From: Flavobacterium sp. ACN2
GTDB taxonomy: Bacteria > Bacteroidota > Bacteroidia > Flavobacteriales > Flavobacteriaceae
Assembly (NCBI RefSeq): GCF_002303885.1
Contig: NZ_MRCM01000008.1
Location: forward strand, 186,001 to 250,000
Reading direction: 5' to 3'
Length of the DNA stretch: 64,000 nucleotides
Part shown: positions 61,684 to 64,000 of the stretch, in pieces
Position numbering within the stretch: the stretch's first letter is position 1
Layout: each line of letters opens with the position of its first letter
Translations under genes and position numbers: made by a program
Notes under the pieces: generated by a model
Database searches by the model: none
What the model saw: the letters and a program-made list of their open reading frames with translations, nothing else
What the model was told of the DNA's origin: nothing

Positions 61684-62103
61684 ATGAAGAGAATACTTAC
61701 TCAGAGTTTTGTATTAGTAATACTGATTTTTATGAGTGCTAAGAGTACGGCTCAAGAAAATACGTCGAAAGATGAGGATAGGCCTTTGGAAATGAAGGTT
61801 GATAGCATTGAGAAAAAGCCTGATTTTCCAGGTGGAATAAACAAGTTTTACAGGTTTGTGGGTAAAAACTTTAAAGTTCCAGAAAAAGCACTGAAATATG
61901 GAGGAAAGGTAAAACTGCAGTTTATTATTGAGAAAGACGGTACGTTATCTGATATTAAAGCAGTAGAAGATATAGGATATGGAACAGGTGAAGAAGCTGT
62001 TAGGGTTATAAAACTTTCTCCTAATTGGATTCCGGGTTCAAACAAAGGTTTGCCGGTAAGAGTATTGTATAAATTGCCAATAACGCTTACGCCAGTTCAG
62101 TAA
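61684..62103 (+). CDS. Exported TonB C-terminal-domain protein, second copy
   Basis: This 139-residue protein has a signal peptide (to about 23, KSTAQ). The domain is KKPDFPGGINKFYRFVGKNFKVP, LQFIIEKDGTLSDIKAVEDIGYGTGEEAVRVIKLSPNWIPGSNKG. It is closer to the BlaR1 tail than the first copy is. It was probably derived by tandem duplication of the BlaR1 C-terminal domain. Its partner is unknown. Confidence 0.82.
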   Translation: MKRILTQSFVLVILIFMSAKSTAQENTSKDEDRPLEMKVDSIEKKPDFPGGINKFYRFVGKNFKVPEKALKYGGKVKLQFIIEKDGTLSDIKAVEDIGYGTGEEAVRVIKLSPNWIPGSNKGLPVRVLYKLPITLTPVQ

Positions 62104-62112
62104 AATAAAAAA

Positions 62113-62138
62113 ATCCGCTTCTGATGGGAGAAGCGGAT
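62113..62138. terminator. Hairpin between convergent genes
   Basis: Arms ATCCGCTTCT (62113-62122) and AGAAGCGGAT (62129-62138). There is no clear T-run on the plus strand, so it is a weak terminator. Confidence 0.5.
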
Positions 62139-62191
62139 AAAATTAAAAACTAATTAAAAAAAAATTCTAAAAATAAACATGCAGATCCAGA

Positions 62192-63556
62192 CTAAAATAG
62201 GTCCGGATTGTATCCAAAATAAGGTACATTTTGTTCGTTAAAAATGACCCCATATTCTTCTAACTCTTTCAAAATAGGCTCATAAACTTCTTTTTTAATA
62301 GGAAGCTGAACGCCTGGAGTTGTAATTTTTCCATTTAAGATTAATAAAGTGGCAATTGCAACCGGAAGTCCGACTGTTTTTGCCATTGCCGTATAAGTTT
62401 GGTCTTCGCCGATACAAACCATTTTCGAATCGATTTGTTTCTTTTCTCCATTTAGTTCATAACCAAATTTATGATACATCACAATCATATCTTTGTCATC
62501 TGGTTCAAGAGCCCAGCTGTCAGTCAGAATTTTTTCTAAGATTTGAGCTGGAGTAGCATTTGGCAGATTTACCTTTTTATCTGGGTTAAATAAATCCAGT
62601 TCCAAAAGTTTATCCCACATAATATCGTCCTGATCGATTTTTAGAATCAATCGAGTTTTAATTTCTACAGAATCAGTTGGATGATACGGAAGGAAAGAAT
62701 TGATGAACTGACGATAACTCATATTTTCTGACCCCTCTAAAATATAGCTATCATCAGTCATCCCGAGCTGTACAAACATATTCCAAGCGCGAGAATACCC
62801 CACTCTTCGAATAGTTCCTCTATATAATGTCAGAATATCATCTAAACCATAAACCGAGCGGTATTTAAGAGAATCCCGATTCGAATAGGCTTCAAATTTT
62901 CCGTAACCTTCTACTTCTAGAAATTCAGTTCTTCTAAATAAAGCGCTGTACGGAATATATTTATAAGTTCCTTCCTGAATAAATTTTGCAGCACCTCCTT
63001 GTCCTGCTAAGACCACGTTTCTGGGTGCCCAAGTAAATTTGTAATTCCATAAATTATTGTCAGATTCAGGAGCTACAAGTCCGCCGCAGAAAGATTCAAA
63101 CAAAAGCATTTTTCCGCCTTTCGATCTAATTTCGTCAATAACTTTCATGGCACTCATGTGGTCGATTCCTGGATCGAGACCAATTTCGTTCATGAAAATC
63201 AGATTGTTTTTGATGGCTTCTTCGTTTAAAGCTTGCATGCCATCACTTATATAAGAAGCGGTAACAAGATGTTTTTTAAATTCTAAACAATCTTTTGCAA
63301 TTTCGATATGCAAATGTGCAGGAAGCATAGAAATTACTATTGACGCATTTGCAATAGCTTTTTTTCTTTCGTCGGAATTAAAAATATCTAAGGCAAGCGG
63401 AGTGGCATTTGGATGATTCTGAGTCTTTGCTTTTGCGAGATTCAATGAAAGGTCGGCTACGGTTAAATGCAGCTTTTCTTCATTAGATTTTGATAGTAAA
63501 TATCGAATCAAAGACGATGCAGATCTTCCTGCTCCAATTATTAAAACGTTTCTCAT
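62192..63556 (-). CDS. Saccharopine dehydrogenase-like reductase
   Basis: A 454-residue oxidoreductase with an N-terminal Rossmann motif LIIGAGRSASSLIRYLL (5-21). MNEIGLDPGIDHMSAMKVID lies near 123-142 and ESFCGGLVAPESDNNLWNYKFTWAPRNVVLAGQG near 154-187, both typical of the saccharopine dehydrogenase family. The C-terminal catalytic domain is complete. In bacteria such enzymes act in lysine breakdown or carboxyspermidine-like pathways; which applies is not shown. It is a single gene. Confidence 0.88.
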   Translation of the reverse strand: MRNVLIIGAGRSASSLIRYLLSKSNEEKLHLTVADLSLNLAKAKTQNHPNATPLALDIFNSDERKKAIANASIVISMLPAHLHIEIAKDCLEFKKHLVTASYISDGMQALNEEAIKNNLIFMNEIGLDPGIDHMSAMKVIDEIRSKGGKMLLFESFCGGLVAPESDNNLWNYKFTWAPRNVVLAGQGGAAKFIQEGTYKYIPYSALFRRTEFLEVEGYGKFEAYSNRDSLKYRSVYGLDDILTLYRGTIRRVGYSRAWNMFVQLGMTDDSYILEGSENMSYRQFINSFLPYHPTDSVEIKTRLILKIDQDDIMWDKLLELDLFNPDKKVNLPNATPAQILEKILTDSWALEPDDKDMIVMYHKFGYELNGEKKQIDSKMVCIGEDQTYTAMAKTVGLPVAIATLLILNGKITTPGVQLPIKKEVYEPILKELEEYGVIFNEQNVPYFGYNPDLF

Positions 63557-63710
63557 GTTTCAAATATTTAACACAAATATATTTAAATGTTATAAATATA
63601 ACAATTGAAATTAAATAAAATTCAATTTATTTTTTAAAATCGGATAAAAAATAACCTGATTTTGTTCTAAATAATCCAGAAACTAAAGCGGTTTTTCGAT
63701 TCGTTTGAAG

Positions 63711-63718
63711 TATTTTTG
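63711..63718 (+). promoter_or_regulatory. Promoter -7 element TATTTTTG of the DUF423 gene
   Basis: A TAnnTTTG match 25 bp before the ATG at 63744. Confidence 0.45.
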
Positions 63719-63743
63719 TTTCAAATTTCAAAAGAGATATATT

Positions 63744-64000
63744 ATGAAAAGAAGAATCGTTTTAACTGGAGCTTTTATCGGTATGTTAGCTATTATTTTG
63801 GGTGCTTTTGGCGCTCACTTATTGAAAAAATATCTTTCAGTTGATCAATTAAATACTTTTGAAGTTGGTGTTCGTTACCAAATGTATCACGCCTTATTTC
63901 TTCTCTTTTTATCGACTCAAAAAGATATAGCCGAAAAGACCTTAAAAACGATCTATAATTTTGTAGTAGCAGGTGTTGTTCTTTTCAGTGGTTCGATTTA
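63744..64000 (+). CDS. DUF423 membrane protein, N-terminal part (cut by window edge)
   Basis: The frame is open from ATG 63744 for 85 codons to the window end. It starts KRRIVLTGAFIGMLAIILGAFGAHLLKKYLS, then QLNTFEVGVRYQMYHALFLLFL and a third helix. GAFGAH and the YQMYHAL motif mark the DUF423 (YgdD) family of small inner-membrane proteins of unknown function. The full length should be about 125-130 residues. Confidence 0.88.
   Translation, partial: MKRRIVLTGAFIGMLAIILGAFGAHLLKKYLSVDQLNTFEVGVRYQMYHALFLLFLSTQKDIAEKTLKTIYNFVVAGVVLFSGSI

Overview
The window is 64 kb of A+T-rich chromosome from a member of the Bacteroidota, most likely a Flavobacterium. I base this on many promoters of the Bacteroidota type (TTG, about 19 bp, TAnnTTTG), a fused MurF-alanine racemase, SusC/ZnuD-type TonB-dependent receptors, DUF4625 lipoproteins, lipoproteins and secreted proteins of flavobacterial style, and families of palindromic intergenic repeats of the kind common in that genus. 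No rRNA, CRISPR array, insertion sequence or prophage was seen. Both window edges cut genes: a TonB-dependent receptor on the left and a DUF423 membrane protein on the right.

Layout. 0-2.7 kb: a metal-type TonB receptor with a small His/Cys-rich exported protein, an outer-membrane beta-barrel protein and a membrane protein. 2.9-13.2 kb: housekeeping genes (murF-alr, mscL, asd, a 2Fe-2S ferredoxin, NifU-like and Mrp Fe-S proteins, a large L,D-transpeptidase). 13.2-20.9 kb: a MacB-like efflux ABC operon divergent from a sigma-54 response regulator and histidine kinase; the shared intergenic region holds a candidate -24/-12 promoter and two activator palindromes. 21-26.6 kb: alkyltransferase-like protein, LysE exporter, trmB, ammonium transporter, an NTF2-like protein, a repeat-bearing lipoprotein and an HPF-like protein. 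26.8-32.6 kb: an accessory island with a tight four-gene operon of C5 DNA methyltransferase, a double-GHKL ATPase/kinase, a receiver protein and an MBL-fold hydrolase. It looks like an undescribed restriction or defence cassette. 32.6-35.6 kb: AsmA-like protein and thioredoxin. 35.9-41 kb: a probable zinc acquisition locus (AztD-like beta-propeller, ZnuD-like receptor, two DUF4625 lipoproteins, small His/Cys protein) with Zur-like palindromes. 41-44.6 kb: M1 aminopeptidase and DUF58 protein. 44.7-45.4 kb: two identical tRNA-Asp genes. 45.5-50.8 kb: AraC regulator and an EmrAB-TolC-type efflux operon. 51-56.2 kb: HAD phosphatase, a metalloprotease-like protein, and an accessory patch ending at tRNA-Leu. 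56.3-64 kb: M20 dipeptidase, a BlaI/BlaR1-type operon with its operator upstream of the first gene, two TonB-domain paralogues, a saccharopine dehydrogenase-like gene and the DUF423 gene.

How the parts work together. Two metal-uptake loci share the same small exported protein next to the receptor. The envelope-stress style systems (sigma-54 pair with ABC efflux; BlaI/BlaR1 operon) each carry cis-sites that can be read directly. The methyltransferase operon joins a MORC/MutL-like ATPase to a two-component style His-Asp relay and a hydrolase. Intergenic spaces are crowded with nested inverted repeats, some of which make false N-terminal extensions on real genes, so several starts are corrected here.
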